The translations under genes and the position numbers were made by a program. A DNA stretch of 64,000 bases from Paracoccaceae bacterium. Lineage in GTDB: Bacteria > Pseudomonadota > Alphaproteobacteria > Rhodobacterales > Rhodobacteraceae. A model generated the notes under the pieces. The model searched no databases. It was not told the DNA's origin and saw nothing but the letters and a program-made list of their open reading frames with translations. The stretch covers positions 62,001-126,000 of the forward strand of contig JALHOL010000008.1 of NCBI GenBank assembly GCA_022843025.1. Direction: 5' to 3'. This document shows, piece by piece, positions 45,528 to 54,764 of the stretch (its first letter is position 1; each line of letters opens with the position of its first letter).

Positions 45528-45866
45528 TCAGATAATGACGTAATCCTTCAGCGTTGTTTCCACGACTTCCCATGTGCCAACGAACCCCGGCCGGATGATC
45601 CAGCTGTCACCGGCCTTCAGATGGATCGCGGTGCCGTCCGTTGCGGTCAGGATCGAATGGCCAGCATGGATATGCACGTACTCCCATTCCGCATAGCTGA
45701 CCTTCCATTTCCCGGGCGTGGATTGCCACATGCCGGAAGCAATCCCGTCGCGATCTTCGATGCTCCATGTGGTGTGGACGGGATCGCCCGCCAGAACCTT
45801 TTCCGGCGCGGGGCGGTCCACCTCGGGGGTGATGCCGTCGCGGGTGATGCGTTGTGTGAGGGACAT
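45528..45866 (-). CDS. Cupin-domain protein (DUF861 / EutQ-like)
   Basis: A 112-residue single-domain cupin: GMWQSTPGKWKVSYAEWEYVHIHAGH, then LKAGDSWIIRPGFVGTWEV. Such small cupins often act as sugar or organic-acid binding proteins or, in relatives, as a sensor or isomerase. Function unknown. The ATG at 45866 has tggagc upstream. It stands alone, divergent from panB. Confidence 0.8.
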   Translation of the reverse strand: MSLTQRITRDGITPEVDRPAPEKVLAGDPVHTTWSIEDRDGIASGMWQSTPGKWKVSYAEWEYVHIHAGHSILTATDGTAIHLKAGDSWIIRPGFVGTWEVVETTLKDYVII

Positions 45867-46034
45867 GTCAGGCTCCACGTTTTGCCCCGTAATGGGAGGT
45901 GAGGGCGCGCGCCCGGTCAAGAGGGGATTGCGGGGGCATCGCATCCGGGCAATGCCGCATTGCAGCGGTGCAATCTTGCTGTTGCGGCGCGGCTGTGCCT
46001 CTATAACGGGCAGAATTGAGAGAGGGACCCGCCC

Positions 46035-46859
46035 ATGAGCGCCACCGCCCCCGTCCGGCCCGTGCTGCCGCCCGACATCACCGCCCGCAAGGGCGGGGTG
46101 CCGCTGGTCACGCTGACGGCCTATACCACACCCATGGCGCGGCTGGTCGATGCGCATTGCGACATCGCGCTGGTGGGCGATTCCGTGGGCATGGTGCTGC
46201 ACGGGATGCCGTCCACCATCGGGGTGACGCTGGACATGATGATCCTGCACGGCCGCGCGGTGATGCGTGGGCTGTCCAAGGCAATGGCCGTGATCGACAT
46301 GCCCTTTGGCACCTATGAGGAAAGCCCGCAGCAGGCCTATCGCAACGCGGCGCGATTGATGGCGGAAACGGGTGCGCCGTCGGTGAAGCTGGAGGGGGGG
46401 CAGCACATGGCCGAGACCATCGCCTTCCTTACCGCGCGCGGCGTGCCGGTCATGGCCCATGTCGGGCTGACGCCGCAGTCGGTGAACACGCTGGGCGGAT
46501 ACAAGGTGGTGGGCCGCGAGGATGAGGCGGTCAAGGTCATGCGCGACGCCAAGGCCTGCGAGGCGGCGGGGGCCTTTTCCATCATTTTGGAAAAGGTGCC
46601 GGTCGGGCTGGCCGGGCGAATCACGGCAGAGCTGAAAATCCCAACCATCGGCATCGGGGCGGGGCTGGATTGCGACGGGCAGGTGCTGGTGATTGACGAT
46701 ATGCTGGGCATGTTCACCGATTTCCGCCCGAAATTCGTGAAGCGTTATGCCGATCTGGGCCGCGCGGCGGATGAGGCCATTGCCGCCTATGCCGCCGATG
46801 TGCGCGCGCGCGCCTTTCCGGGGCCGGAACATGGATTTGCGGATCAGGTGAAGGCGTGA
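46035..46859 (+). CDS. panB: 3-methyl-2-oxobutanoate hydroxymethyltransferase PanB
   Basis: A 274-residue ketopantoate hydroxymethyltransferase, first step of pantothenate synthesis. [31 protein letters not shown] (metal binding), VKLEGG and [14 protein letters not shown] are conserved. It is followed by panC with a 4-nt overlap (GTGA). RBS gagagag upstream. Confidence 0.97.
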   Translation: MSATAPVRPVLPPDITARKGGVPLVTLTAYTTPMARLVDAHCDIALVGDSVGMVLHGMPSTIGVTLDMMILHGRAVMRGLSKAMAVIDMPFGTYEESPQQAYRNAARLMAETGAPSVKLEGGQHMAETIAFLTARGVPVMAHVGLTPQSVNTLGGYKVVGREDEAVKVMRDAKACEAAGAFSIILEKVPVGLAGRITAELKIPTIGIGAGLDCDGQVLVIDDMLGMFTDFRPKFVKRYADLGRAADEAIAAYAADVRARAFPGPEHGFADQVKA

Positions 46860-47695
46860 CCGAAATCATCCGCACGGTGGCCGACCTGCGCGCGCTGGTG
46901 CGGGGATGGAAGGCCGAGGGGCACATTGTCGGTGTGGTCCCCACGATGGGCGCGCTGCATGAAGGGCATCTGAGCCTGGCCCGCCGGGCCAAGGCGGAGT
47001 GTGGGCGGGTGATCACCACGATCTTTGTGAACCCCAAGCAGTTCAACAACCCGGACGACCTGAAGAAATACCCCCGCACTGAGGATGCCGATGCGGCGCT
47101 TCTGAACTGGGTCGGGGTCGAGGCGATCTTTGCCCCCGCGCCCGACGAGGTTTATCCCGAAGGCTTTGTGACCACGGTTTCCGTGGGCGGCGTGTCGCAA
47201 CCGCTGGAAGGTGCGCTGCGGCCGGGGCATTTCGAAGGTGTGGCGACAGTGGTGGCCAAACTGTTCGGGATGACGCAGGCGGATCGGGCCTATTTCGGGC
47301 AGAAGGATTGGCAGCAGTTGCAGGTGGTGCAGCGTCTGGTGGCCGACCTGAACCTTGCGGTCACAGTGGTGGGTTGTGAAACGGTGCGCGATCCTGACGG
47401 GCTGGCCATGTCATCGCGCAATGTGCGCCTGACAGCAGAAGGGCGGCGGAAGGCCCCCGCGCTTTATGCCGCGATGCTGGCGGCGGCGCGGGATTTCCGG
47501 TCGGGCCTGCCGGAAGATCAGGCGATGGCCCGCGCGGCACAGGCAGTGCTGGCCGAAGGGTTCGACAGCGTGGAATACTTTGCGCTGCGCGATGCCGAAA
47601 CGCTGGGTGCGGTCACCGATCCGAACCGCCCGTTGCGGATGCTGGCCGCCGCCTGGCTGGATGACGTGCGGCTGATCGACAATATAGCAGTGTGA
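46856..47695 (+). CDS. panC: Pantothenate synthetase PanC
   Basis: A 279-residue pantoate-beta-alanine ligase. The ATP-binding [22 protein letters not shown], and [12 protein letters not shown] motifs are present. The start is GTG overlapping the panB stop. The two genes give the last steps to pantothenate; no panD is in the window. Confidence 0.97.
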   Translation: MTEIIRTVADLRALVRGWKAEGHIVGVVPTMGALHEGHLSLARRAKAECGRVITTIFVNPKQFNNPDDLKKYPRTEDADAALLNWVGVEAIFAPAPDEVYPEGFVTTVSVGGVSQPLEGALRPGHFEGVATVVAKLFGMTQADRAYFGQKDWQQLQVVQRLVADLNLAVTVVGCETVRDPDGLAMSSRNVRLTAEGRRKAPALYAAMLAAARDFRSGLPEDQAMARAAQAVLAEGFDSVEYFALRDAETLGAVTDPNRPLRMLAAAWLDDVRLIDNIAV

Positions 47696-47717
47696 TCACA
47701 CCGGACGCCGCAACCGA

Positions 47718-49025
47718 TCAAAGCTGCAGGCGGTCGGATTGGGTGGATGCGAAATGCCGCGCCTCATCCGTGGTGCGGCGCTGGGCGGCAAAGGGTTCGA
47801 TCCGCGGATCGGCCGCGCGCAGGATGCGCGCCGACAGCCGCGCGTCCTTGGCCAGATAAAAGCGGCCCCCGTGATCAATCGTGATCGCCTCCAGCCGGTC
47901 GATCAAGGCGTGCGCGCGTGACGTGGCCGGAAAATCCAGCGCCAGCGTATGGCCGGGCTGCGGGAAGGATATCCCTGTCCCCTCTGCCCCCAGCCGTTTC
48001 AGCACCGCAAGGAAAGATCCCTGCCCGCTGGCCGAGATGGCAGTGAGCAGCGCCGTCATCCCCGCCCGGGCCGCGGCATCGGGCAAGACGCATTGGAATT
48101 GCAAAAACCCCTTGCGGCCATAGATGCGGTTCCAGCCAAGGATGGCATCCAGCGGATAGAAATAACTGTCCCAGTCCACCATCCGGGTGCCTTGCTGGCG
48201 CAGACCCGCCTGCCAGTAAAGTGCGTTGAAGGCGCGCACGGTAAAGCTAGTCAGTGCGAAACCGGGCAGGTCGATCGGCACTGATTTCTTGCCGCGCGGC
48301 TTTGGCAACACGGGGTGACGGCCCAATTCGCTGCGGCTGGCATGTTCGCCCGTCATCACCAAGGATCGGCCCATCGCATCGCCGGTGGCAAGGCAATCGA
48401 TCCAGGCCACGGCATAGGTAGCGTCGGTTTCTGCATCCAGCAGGTCCATCGCGGCGGCAAGGTTGGGCGCGGCCTGCGTGGTTTGCCGGATCCATCCGGA
48501 TTCGACAGGGCGCAGCCGGATGGCCGCGCGCAGGATGATGCCGGTGAGGCCCATGCCGCCCACGGTTCTGTCGAACAGATCATTGTTATCGGCGGGGGTA
48601 CAGCGGTGGACGTTGCCTTCGCCATCCATCAGATCGATCCAGTCGACGGTGCCGCGCATGCCGCCATCGCGATGGTGGTTCTTGCCATGCACATCGGCGG
48701 CGATCATGCCGCCCAGAGTGACGAATTTCGATCCGGGTGTGACGGCGGGAAACCATCCCTGCGGCAGGAAGGCAGCGATGATATCGGCCAGAAGGATACC
48801 CGCCTCGGCCACCAGCTGCCCGGTGGCGGGATCAAACCCCAGCACCCGGTCAAAGCGGCGCATGTCGACGGTCTGGCGGCCCACGGCGCTGTCGCCATAG
48901 GCCCGGCCATTGCCGCGCGCGATCAGCGGCCCCTGGGACAGGGCGGCGCGCAGCTCACCTTCGGCATCGGGTTGCAGCAGGCGGGTGTCCTGAACGGGTG
49001 TGCGGCCCCAGCCGGAAAGTTTCAT
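47718..49025 (-). CDS. dprE1: DprE1-like FAD-dependent polyprenylphosphoryl-ribose oxidase
   Basis: A 435-residue FAD (VAO-fold) oxidoreductase. ARGNGRAYGDSA and GSKFVTLGGMIAADVHGKNHH form the FAD-binding signature shared with mycobacterial DprE1 (Rv3790). The C-terminal FYLAKDARL keeps the lysine that corresponds to the essential Lys418. It would oxidise the 2-hydroxyl of polyprenylphosphoryl ribose, the first half of epimerisation to arabinose. It is last in a leftward operon, overlapping gtrA by 4 nt. The equivalent gene in actinobacteria is part of the DPA pathway. Confidence 0.85.
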   Translation of the reverse strand: MKLSGWGRTPVQDTRLLQPDAEGELRAALSQGPLIARGNGRAYGDSAVGRQTVDMRRFDRVLGFDPATGQLVAEAGILLADIIAAFLPQGWFPAVTPGSKFVTLGGMIAADVHGKNHHRDGGMRGTVDWIDLMDGEGNVHRCTPADNNDLFDRTVGGMGLTGIILRAAIRLRPVESGWIRQTTQAAPNLAAAMDLLDAETDATYAVAWIDCLATGDAMGRSLVMTGEHASRSELGRHPVLPKPRGKKSVPIDLPGFALTSFTVRAFNALYWQAGLRQQGTRMVDWDSYFYPLDAILGWNRIYGRKGFLQFQCVLPDAAARAGMTALLTAISASGQGSFLAVLKRLGAEGTGISFPQPGHTLALDFPATSRAHALIDRLEAITIDHGGRFYLAKDARLSARILRAADPRIEPFAAQRRTTDEARHFASTQSDRLQL

Positions 49026-49438
49026 GCCGTCGCCTCTGTCCGTGTAAAGACGTATTTGCTGTCCAACTTGTATTTCACAACATAGCCCACGCTCAGCCCC
49101 AACACCGCGCCGAGTTCACGCATCGCGTCTGTCCGCCAGATCAGCCAGAAGGCTGTTTCGGTTGCCCAGAACAGCGCGGTCGTGACCAGACCCATCACCG
49201 TATACAGCAGGAACTGCTGCCCACTGGCGCGCAGCCCGGTGGTGGAGTCGTTAAAGATGTAGCGCTTGTCGAGGATGTATTTCAGTACCAGCCCCGCGGC
49301 GGTTCCCGCCACCATGGCCAGCGCAAAGATCACCGCCCCCTCGCCCCCCATCAGCACGATCCGCTGCACGCCCAGATTGGCCAGCGTCGCAAGGATGGCA
49401 AAGGCCGTATAGCGCAGCACAAGGGTGGTGCGGGTCAC
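49022..49438 (-). CDS. GtrA-family membrane protein
   Basis: A 138-residue polytopic protein with four predicted transmembrane helices (about 8-28, 36-56, 75-95, 105-125), typical of GtrA, and conserved RYTAFAILATLANL and KYILDKRYIF, YVVKYKLDSKYVF. GtrA proteins flip or aid polyprenyl-phosphate sugars; mycobacterial Rv3789, next to dprE1, is such a protein. The start is GTG overlapping the UbiA gene stop. Confidence 0.88.
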   Translation of the reverse strand: MTRTTLVLRYTAFAILATLANLGVQRIVLMGGEGAVIFALAMVAGTAAGLVLKYILDKRYIFNDSTTGLRASGQQFLLYTVMGLVTTALFWATETAFWLIWRTDAMRELGAVLGLSVGYVVKYKLDSKYVFTRTEATA

Positions 49439-50910
49439 AGCAGTGTTCCCCCGAAGATAAAGCCGACCGCCGCCAAAAGGCAGATCCGGCTGGTCTTGTC
49501 CTTGACGGCATAGACCACCGGATCATCGTGCATCTGGCCGCGATGGGTGATCAGGACAATCCGGGTGATCCAGTAAAGCTGGATCACGAAGACGCCCCAA
49601 AGCGTGGCTGGCTGCGCGTAAAGCTCGCGCACATCCGGACTGTTGAGGTAGAGCGCAAAGACCAGCACCGAAACAAACCCTGCGCCCAAGGCGATCATGC
49701 TGATGATCGGCAGGTCGTCGACGTGATAGCCGCGCCCGGCCACCGCCAACTTGCCGCGCTGGGCAAGATCAACCAATTCGGCCTGCCGTTTTACGGCGGC
49801 GAGGGCAAAGAAGAAGAAGATCGCAAAGGCAAACAGCCAGACCGAAAGCGTGATGCCGGTGGCCACTCCGCCCGCCAGAATGCGCAGCGTATAGAGGCCG
49901 GCCAGAACGCAGATATCGATCACGATCTGCCGCTTCAGATGCAGCGAATAGGCAGTGGTCAGCACGAAATAGCAGCCCATCAGCGTGACAAAGGGCAGGC
50001 CAAGCGGGATCGACAGGCACAACCCCGCCAAAATGAAGGCTGGGGCCAGCCAGGTGCCCATGGCCACAGGCAACGCGCCAGAGGCGAAGGGCCGCATCCG
50101 CTTGCGCGGGTGGGCGCGGTCGGGGCCAAGGTCGAGAAGATCGTTCAGCAGATAGACACCAGAAGCGACCAAGCTGAAGGCGGCAAAGGCCAGCGCCCCC
50201 AGCAGAAGGGTTGCGGTATCGAAGCGGTGCGCCGCAAGGATTGGCACGAAGACAAGAATGTTCTTCAGCCATTGATGCGGACGCATCGCCTTGAGCAATG
50301 GGCGCAGGATCGGTTCGGCGGTGACCATATGTTCGATGGGCTTGCCCAACGCTTCGGCCTTGCGGGCCAGCGCGGTGGGGGCATTGACGGTGATGATCGC
50401 CCCTGCCTCGGCCCAGACCACCAGATCGGCGGTGGCATCGCCCATATAGGCAAAGCGCCCGGCGCCGAAATGGCGGGTCAGGAAGGCGGCCTTGGCGCTG
50501 CCTTTCAGGTTGGTCCGCCCGTCGGAGCCATGGGTTTCATCAAACAGGCCCAGATGGGCCGCGATCCGGTCGGCAAGGCCTTGATCGGCGGCCGTGACCA
50601 GTGCGGTCCGCCCGCCCCCAGCCCGCCAGTCGCGGATGTGGTCCAGCACCGCCTCATTGTAGGGCAGGGTGGCGACATCGACATGGGATGCTTCGGACAG
50701 CAGCCGCTTCAGGGCGGCCCGCCCGCCCATCAGTGCGGCAATCGCCCGGAACGGGCTGCGCCAGTTGCGCCCGAAGGCCGACCAGAAGCTTTCATGCAGC
50801 ATGTCTGAACAGACAAGCGTGCCGTCTAGATCCACCACAAGGACCGGCGCTTCGGGCATGTCTTGCGGATGATCCCCGGTGGCGGGGCTTAGGGCGGTTT
50901 GGGCGGTCAT
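49435..50910 (-). CDS. HAD phosphatase - UbiA prenyltransferase fusion (polyprenyl-phosphate phosphoribosyltransferase)
   Basis: A 491-residue fusion. Residues 20-200 are HAD-type (VVDLDGTLV with Asp27 and Asp29, later MGDATADLVVW). Residues 205-491 are a UbiA-type membrane enzyme with NDLLDLGPD (256-264), RPFASGALP and the VIDICVLAGLYTLRILAGG segment. These match mycobacterial 5-phosphoribosyl-1-pyrophosphate:decaprenyl-phosphate phosphoribosyltransferase (Rv3806c). The UbiA part would transfer ribose-5-phosphate to polyprenyl phosphate. The HAD part could remove the 5-phosphate, a step done by a separate protein in mycobacteria. That pairing is inference. Start ATG overlaps the GT87 stop. 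Confidence 0.85.
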   Translation of the reverse strand: MTAQTALSPATGDHPQDMPEAPVLVVDLDGTLVCSDMLHESFWSAFGRNWRSPFRAIAALMGGRAALKRLLSEASHVDVATLPYNEAVLDHIRDWRAGGGRTALVTAADQGLADRIAAHLGLFDETHGSDGRTNLKGSAKAAFLTRHFGAGRFAYMGDATADLVVWAEAGAIITVNAPTALARKAEALGKPIEHMVTAEPILRPLLKAMRPHQWLKNILVFVPILAAHRFDTATLLLGALAFAAFSLVASGVYLLNDLLDLGPDRAHPRKRMRPFASGALPVAMGTWLAPAFILAGLCLSIPLGLPFVTLMGCYFVLTTAYSLHLKRQIVIDICVLAGLYTLRILAGGVATGITLSVWLFAFAIFFFFALAAVKRQAELVDLAQRGKLAVAGRGYHVDDLPIISMIALGAGFVSVLVFALYLNSPDVRELYAQPATLWGVFVIQLYWITRIVLITHRGQMHDDPVVYAVKDKTSRICLLAAVGFIFGGTLL

Positions 50911-52163
50911 GGGCGCACCTCACGGAAAGAACGGCGCAGCACATGCGCGATCACCAGAACCAACACCAAATTCAGCGGGGCCTGGATCGACGGATAGAAC
51001 GTCAGGTTCTCCGCCGTGGTCCGCACCCCGTCTTGTTCGGTCAGGAAGGACATCGCAATCCCCCAGCCCGTGGCAACCCAGGCAATCGCCAGCAGCGCCA
51101 TCATTTCCCAAGACCGACCCTGCGCCAGAAGGCGGGGCGCAACCAGCGCCAGCGCCACCCCGGCCAGCGTCATATCATAATCATAGACGTAGGGGCTCAT
51201 GAACAGCGGGGCGATCATCGCCGCGGCGACGATCACCGTCTTGTCGCTGCGGCGCAGGGCCAGCAGGATGACGAAACCAACGATGGCCACGCCCGCCGCG
51301 ATCTGAACCATCATCGCCATATCGGCCGAAGCCCCGAAGGTGCGCGCGAAGGCATAGACCGAAACCATGCGGTGCAACGGATAATCGCCCGAGCGCAGGA
51401 AACCCAGCGCCTCTTGCGATGCAGCCAGCATCAGCGTGAACAGGTCGATTCCGAAAACCAGCGCCGCCGCACCCAAAGTGGCTGCACAGGTGGCCATGGC
51501 CAAAGCTGCCACCCCCCAGCGCCCGGTCAGCAGCGCCCCAGCACCGATCCCGATGGCCACATGCGGCTTGATCGCCGCCAGCCCTAGCGCCACGCCCCCG
51601 CGCAGGCCCGCATTCAGGCCCGTGCCAAGAATGCCCTGCGCCGCAAGCGCCACGATCCCGGCCACAAGAAACCCGTTCTGCCCGCTGCGGATGTTCACCA
51701 GAAGGGCGGGAAAGATCATCACGAAGACAAAGGCCAGATGCCGGGCCGAAACCTGCTGAACGGCCTTGAGATAAAGCGCGAAAGTCGCGGGAACGAACAC
51801 CGCATAGGCCAGCCAGGCCGGCACGGCACCCAAGGCGGCCGTGACAAAGTTATACTGCGGCGGATAGGTGTAGGGCATGAAGGATTCGGTCTGAAGCACT
51901 TCGTTCTGCGCGGCAAAGAGCGTGGCAGCGCTATAGGCATCTGCAAGGCGGCCATCCCAATACAGCCAGCCGACCAGCCAGAACGTATCAATATCGGTCA
52001 TCACGTATTCGACCAGACCGGCAGACTTCAGATACAGGTCAAAGACCGTCTTCAACCCGGCGACAAGGCAGACAAGCGCCATCACGATGATCGTGCGACG
52101 GCTGACAAGGTCTGGTGCTGCCATGGCTGCGGTGGGTTGGCTTGAAAAACTTGTTTGAAACAT
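50907..52163 (-). CDS. GT87-family (DUF2029) polyprenol-phosphate glycosyltransferase
   Basis: A 418-residue integral membrane GT-C type enzyme with about 10-11 helices. Family features: DIDTFW near the N-terminus (catalytic acid), YTYPPQYNF, RSGQNGF and KPHVAIG, as in DUF2029/GT87. GT87 includes mycobacterial mannosyltransferase PimE and the arabinosyltransferase AftC. With DPA-type genes on both sides, it is likely an arabinofuranosyl transferase facing the periplasm. Start ATG 52163 has aaggg at a long spacing. Confidence 0.8.
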   Translation of the reverse strand: MFQTSFSSQPTAAMAAPDLVSRRTIIVMALVCLVAGLKTVFDLYLKSAGLVEYVMTDIDTFWLVGWLYWDGRLADAYSAATLFAAQNEVLQTESFMPYTYPPQYNFVTAALGAVPAWLAYAVFVPATFALYLKAVQQVSARHLAFVFVMIFPALLVNIRSGQNGFLVAGIVALAAQGILGTGLNAGLRGGVALGLAAIKPHVAIGIGAGALLTGRWGVAALAMATCAATLGAAALVFGIDLFTLMLAASQEALGFLRSGDYPLHRMVSVYAFARTFGASADMAMMVQIAAGVAIVGFVILLALRRSDKTVIVAAAMIAPLFMSPYVYDYDMTLAGVALALVAPRLLAQGRSWEMMALLAIAWVATGWGIAMSFLTEQDGVRTTAENLTFYPSIQAPLNLVLVLVIAHVLRRSFREVRP

Positions 52164-52179
52164 AGGCGAAAACCCTTGT

Positions 52180-52938
52180 TCAGATTCTCAGTCGTTTAAA
52201 AACAGGTTCGGGAATGTTCCGGATCACCAGCATCACCAGCCACCAGATCGGGCGGACATAAACGGTGTTGCGGCGCTTTTCCTGCGCCTTGAAGATCGCC
52301 TCGGCCACTTCGTCCGGGCTGGCGGTCAGCTTCGCGGGCAGGTCCATCCCGGCGGTCATGCGGGTGGCGATGAAACCGGGCGATACGGTGACGACGTGCA
52401 CGCCAAGGCGCGCCATGCGGTTGCGCAGGCCGGACAAAAAGGCGGTGAAGCCCGCCTTTGCCGATCCATAGATGTAGTTCGTCGCGCGGCCCCGGTCCCC
52501 GGCGACCGAACTGATGCCGATGATCGTGCCGGAACGGCGGGCGGCAAAGGCATTGGCAAAGTGGCTCAGGATGCTGGCCGGGCCTTCGAAATTGCTGCGC
52601 ATTACGGTGATGGCGGCGGCGATGTCGACCTCGTCCTCGGCCTGCCGTCCCAGAAGGCCCACTGCGCAGACCACCACATCGGGCAGTACGGGCAGGGTGC
52701 GGACAAATTCCGCATGCCCCGCAACATCCAATGCGTCAAAGGCAAGCAAGGTTACAGGCACCCGATAGCGCAGTTCCAGATCCGTCTTTTCCGCGGCAAG
52801 CCGATCCGGATCGCGTGCGGCAAGCTGGATCGCATACCCGTCAGCGGCAAAGCGGCGGGCGGTCGCGCGTGCAACATCGGACCGAGCGCCCAGCAGCAGC
52901 ACGGTTCCCTTCGGCGGTACGGTCGGTTCGTTCGGCAC
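52180..52938 (-). CDS. dprE2: DprE2-like SDR, polyprenylphosphoryl-2-ketoribose reductase
   Basis: A 252-residue short-chain dehydrogenase. Nucleotide-binding GARSDVARATARRF replaces the usual GxxxGxG. The catalytic Ser143/144, Tyr157 and Lys161 are in ISSVAGDRGRATNYIYGSAK, closely resembling mycobacterial DprE2 (Rv3791). It would reduce the 2-keto intermediate to the arabino form using NAD(P)H. It is the first gene of the leftward operon, 16 nt before the GT87 gene. GTG start with aagggg upstream. Confidence 0.82.
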   Translation of the reverse strand: MPNEPTVPPKGTVLLLGARSDVARATARRFAADGYAIQLAARDPDRLAAEKTDLELRYRVPVTLLAFDALDVAGHAEFVRTLPVLPDVVVCAVGLLGRQAEDEVDIAAAITVMRSNFEGPASILSHFANAFAARRSGTIIGISSVAGDRGRATNYIYGSAKAGFTAFLSGLRNRMARLGVHVVTVSPGFIATRMTAGMDLPAKLTASPDEVAEAIFKAQEKRRNTVYVRPIWWLVMLVIRNIPEPVFKRLRI

Positions 52939-53089
52939 GGATCGGCCCCTTCTGTATCTGTGCGGCTGCCGCCCGCATCTGCGGCCTGGCAGCGTCCTTT
53001 GATCGTCGGGCTAGCCAAGGCTTTTGGCGGAATTGTGTCCTGTTCGGGAACAATAGGGGAAAAACTTCAAAATATCGGGTGTGCCCGGG

Positions 53090-54370
53090 TCAAGTGAGCA
53101 GGTCTTGCAACACCAGTGCCATCACCTTGGCGCTGTCGGCCATATCCTGCACGCCGACCCATTCATCCGGCTGATGCGCCAGATGCAGCAGGCCGGGGCC
53201 ATAGGCGATACAGTTTTTCAACCGACCGATCCGGTCGATATGTTTCTGGTCATAGGTGCCGGGGCTGACGACATAATCCGCCACCTGCCCCAGAACCCGT
53301 TCGATCGCGGCAGCGGTGGACCGGACGATGGGCGCGTCCCGGCTGGTCTGGGTAGGCTGCACCTCGAACAGGTCGCGGATCGTATAGGCAAAGCCGGGGC
53401 GGCGGCCCTGCACCCGATCCAGCACAGCGCGCAATTCGGCCTTTACCTCATCGACGGCCTCTTCGATCAGGAAACGTCGGTCCAGGATGATGCGGCAACG
53501 ATCCGCGACACAGGGCGCAGGCAGGCCGGTGTAGCCCTCGGGCGGTTCCGGTTCTCCGCCGTGGATGGAGTTTATGTTCAGCGTGCTTTGCCGGGCCTGT
53601 GGGGGCACCACCGGCATCGCTGTGGTGCGTTTGGCCAGCAGGGGGTAGAGGTGATGCTCGATCTCCTCCAGTACGGCGCCCATATGGCGGATGGCGCTGT
53701 CGCCCAGAAACGGCATGGACCCATGGGCGATGCGGCCATGGGTTTCCACCTCGGCCCACCAGACACCACGATGGCCCAGGCAGATGCGGTCTTTGTGCAG
53801 CGGTTCGGGGATGATGACGTGCTGCACCTTTTCCGGTGCGAAATAGCCCCGTTCGGCCAGATAGGCCACGCCGCCATAGCCGCCCGATTCCTCATCCGCC
53901 GTGGCGCTGATCTCGATGCTGCCGCGCCAGTCGGGGGTGGCGGCCAAAAACGCCTCGGCCGCGATCACGCTGGCGGCCAGACCCCCCTTCATGTCACAGG
54001 CGCCGCGGCCATAGATGCGGTCGCCCTCCAGCGCGCCGCCGAACGGATCGCGCGTCCAGCCATGCCCCACCTCAACCACATCGTGATGGCTGTTGAAATG
54101 CACGCAATCGCCCGGACGCCCCGACTCGACCCGCGCAACCATGTTCCAGCGCGGATAGGTGTCGCTGTCGCCCGGCGCGCCCGTGGCGCGGATCAATTCC
54201 ACCGTCCAACCCTGCGCCATCAGGCGTGCGGCCAGATAGTCGCAGATGTCGCGATAGTGCAGACCGGGCGGGTTCAGCGTGGGAATCCGGATCAGATCCT
54301 GCGCCAACCCGATCAGGGCGGCGCGGCGATCATCGATGGCGGACAAGATGGCGCTGGTCATGCGCGGCAT
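53090..54370 (-). CDS. M20/ArgE-DapE family deacylase
   Basis: A 426-residue zinc dipeptidase-fold amidohydrolase. NSHHDVVEVG (first metal His/Asp), GRGACDMKGG (bridging Asp), ATADEESGG (catalytic Glu pair) and a late HQPDEWVG are present, with a dimerisation domain in the middle. Similar to acetylornithine deacetylase/succinyl-diaminopimelate desuccinylase, but the substrate is unassigned. ATG 54370 has gggaag 8 nt upstream; 54361 is a possible start. Confidence 0.88.
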   Translation of the reverse strand: MPRMTSAILSAIDDRRAALIGLAQDLIRIPTLNPPGLHYRDICDYLAARLMAQGWTVELIRATGAPGDSDTYPRWNMVARVESGRPGDCVHFNSHHDVVEVGHGWTRDPFGGALEGDRIYGRGACDMKGGLAASVIAAEAFLAATPDWRGSIEISATADEESGGYGGVAYLAERGYFAPEKVQHVIIPEPLHKDRICLGHRGVWWAEVETHGRIAHGSMPFLGDSAIRHMGAVLEEIEHHLYPLLAKRTTAMPVVPPQARQSTLNINSIHGGEPEPPEGYTGLPAPCVADRCRIILDRRFLIEEAVDEVKAELRAVLDRVQGRRPGFAYTIRDLFEVQPTQTSRDAPIVRSTAAAIERVLGQVADYVVSPGTYDQKHIDRIGRLKNCIAYGPGLLHLAHQPDEWVGVQDMADSAKVMALVLQDLLT

Positions 54371-54490
54371 CGTGCGGGCTTCCCGCCGCGATGCCAAGGC
54401 AAAAAGCCCATCATGGCTTGCAGCCGGGACGGGGCCGGGTGACAATGGTTAGCAAGAAAAGGGGTGAACGCTGGAACGGGGGTGCGCCGC

Positions 54491-54757
54491 ATGATCGGGT
54501 TCTTCAAGCTCGCGCTTTTCGGCTATATCGGGCTGACGATCATCTATTGGCTGCTGGCGATCTATTCCCGGTCGGTGGAACGCGAGCGGCTTGAAAAGCA
54601 TTATGATGCGGGTGATGTCACCGGGCCGCGCGATGCCTATATCGAACAGGGGTTGTCCGCCTATGAAAACAGCCTGCGGCGGCGGCTGATCTGGCTTGTC
54701 TTCGTCATCCCGACTTGTGTCGTCGTGGCGCTGGTCTGGATTCTGAACTTCAGTTGA
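54491..54757 (+). CDS. Small membrane protein, function unknown
   Basis: An 88-residue protein with two transmembrane helices: one near the N-terminus (IGFFKLALFGYIGLTIIYWL) and one at the C-terminus (LIWLVFVIPTCVVVALVWIL), separated by a charged linker of about 35 residues. Unrecognised. It is followed after 7 nt by the DUF1523 gene, so the pair is probably an operon and a functional unit at the inner membrane. GTG 54464 is a poorer start. Confidence 0.75.
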   Translation: MIGFFKLALFGYIGLTIIYWLLAIYSRSVERERLEKHYDAGDVTGPRDAYIEQGLSAYENSLRRRLIWLVFVIPTCVVVALVWILNFS

Positions 54758-54764
54758 GGCGAAC

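Noticed and set aside
45975-46010. Sigma-70-like promoter before panB (TTGCTG and TATAAC boxes)
   Set aside because: The spacing is about 20 nt, too long for a convincing promoter, so I did not list it as a feature.
53039-53052. TGTTC-GG-GAACA palindrome upstream of dprE2 as a third copy of the 18-nt operator
   Set aside because: Arms are shorter and the spacer is 2 nt rather than 4, so it is not the same site.
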